From contig NZ_JACBFD010000030.1 in assembly GCF_013391405.1 (NCBI RefSeq), forward strand, positions 1-54,884: a stretch of DNA of 54,884 nt. The letters are read 5' to 3'. The notes beneath the pieces were generated by a model. That model searched no databases, was not told the DNA's origin, and worked only from the letters and a program-made list of their open reading frames with translations. Positions 54,739 to 54,884 of this stretch are shown here, piece after piece; position 1 is the stretch's first letter, and each line of letters starts with the position of its first letter. The translations under genes and the position numbers were made by a program. This DNA is from Staphylococcus sp. GSSP0090 (GTDB lineage Bacteria; Bacillota; Bacilli; Staphylococcales; Staphylococcaceae).

Positions 54739-54884
54739 CTGACCCCAAATAATGGGAATAAAATAAAAACACTTTCGTTGAATTCATTTAAAATGAATCA
54801 TACGGAGGTGTTTTTTCTATGAAAAGAGTGTCTTATTCATTAGAAACAAAGTTTAAAACTATTGAAATGAAAAAAGCTGGTTAT
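54739..54884 (+). mobile_element. Start of an IS3-family insertion sequence (truncated by window end)
   Basis: An IS3/IS150-type end (CTGACCCCAAATAATGGG from about 54740) is followed by an A-rich leader with GGAGGTG and a transposase ORF at 54819. The element begins only about 50 bases after the graS stop. The rest lies outside the window, so length, right end and target duplication cannot be seen. Confidence 0.65.
54819..54884 (+). CDS. IS3-family transposase OrfA, N-terminal part
   Basis: The first 22 codons (MKRVSYSLETKFKTIEMKK and on) of a helix-turn-helix OrfA. The pattern of basic residues followed by SxETKxKxIEM is typical of IS3-family OrfA proteins. GGAGGTG lies 7-8 bases upstream. 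The reading frame continues beyond the window. Confidence 0.65.
   Translation, partial: MKRVSYSLETKFKTIEMKKAGY

Overview
The window is a low-GC Firmicute chromosome segment with the conserved Staphylococcus order argS - sarA - mnh2 - nhaP - mntABC/mntR - tagAHGBXD - pbp4/abcA - nupC - fhuCBG - dhaKLM - graXRS. Several proteins (SarA, GraR, TagG) are clearly staphylococcal but differ at many positions from the Staphylococcus aureus versions as I remember them. A coagulase-negative or otherwise non-aureus Staphylococcus is therefore more likely than S. aureus. I cannot fix the species without a database search.

Layout. 1-3105: a three-stem RNA-like element ending in a terminator, a ywiB-like gene, argS and an odd HhH glycosylase. 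3279-6711: an iron-type binding lipoprotein and its FecCD permease. They are separated by about 1.6 kb of decaying accessory DNA that holds an intact YefM-type antitoxin, a YoeB-type toxin wrecked by several lesions, two other broken genes and an IS3-family-like end. 6807-11069: a HAD phosphatase, two alpha/beta-hydrolase-fold proteins without a catalytic serine, a secreted protein with a WalR-like site and a membrane protein. 11290-16063: sarA, an HlyD-type adaptor, a YdcZ-type double-domain membrane protein, small proteins (including a DUF1659/DUF2922 pair) and a recombinase-fold protein whose catalytic residues are replaced. 16088-24409: the seven-gene mnh2 cation/proton antiporter operon and a CPA1 antiporter. 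24410-28063: a structured mntC 3' region, mntC, mntB, a frameshifted mntA, a perfect MntR-type palindrome and mntR. 28159-35150: a membrane metalloprotease and the wall teichoic acid genes tagA, tagH/tagG, tagB, tagX, tagD. 35268-42281: a SRPBCC protein, divergent pbp4 and abcA, a nucleoside transporter and a YitT protein. 42513-47572: Fur-boxed fhuCBG and cre-controlled dhaKLM. 47730-54884: unknown cytosolic and membrane proteins, an esterase, an acetyltransferase, graXRS, and the start of an IS3-family element directly after graS.

How the genes work together. The window is rich in envelope and ion homeostasis: manganese uptake, ferric hydroxamate uptake, sodium/proton exchange, teichoic acid synthesis and export, PBP4 cross-linking, and cationic-peptide sensing by GraXRS. 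FhuC may also energise the ATPase-less binding protein/permease pair at 3279 and 5761. The strongest observations are: loss of one A in an A-run in mntA, which removes the ABC H-loop; the orphaned antitoxin with a decayed toxin; IS insertion where vraFG is expected; an alpha/beta-hydrolase that has lost all three triad residues; and a multi-hairpin RNA module beside mntC that recurs at the left edge of the window.
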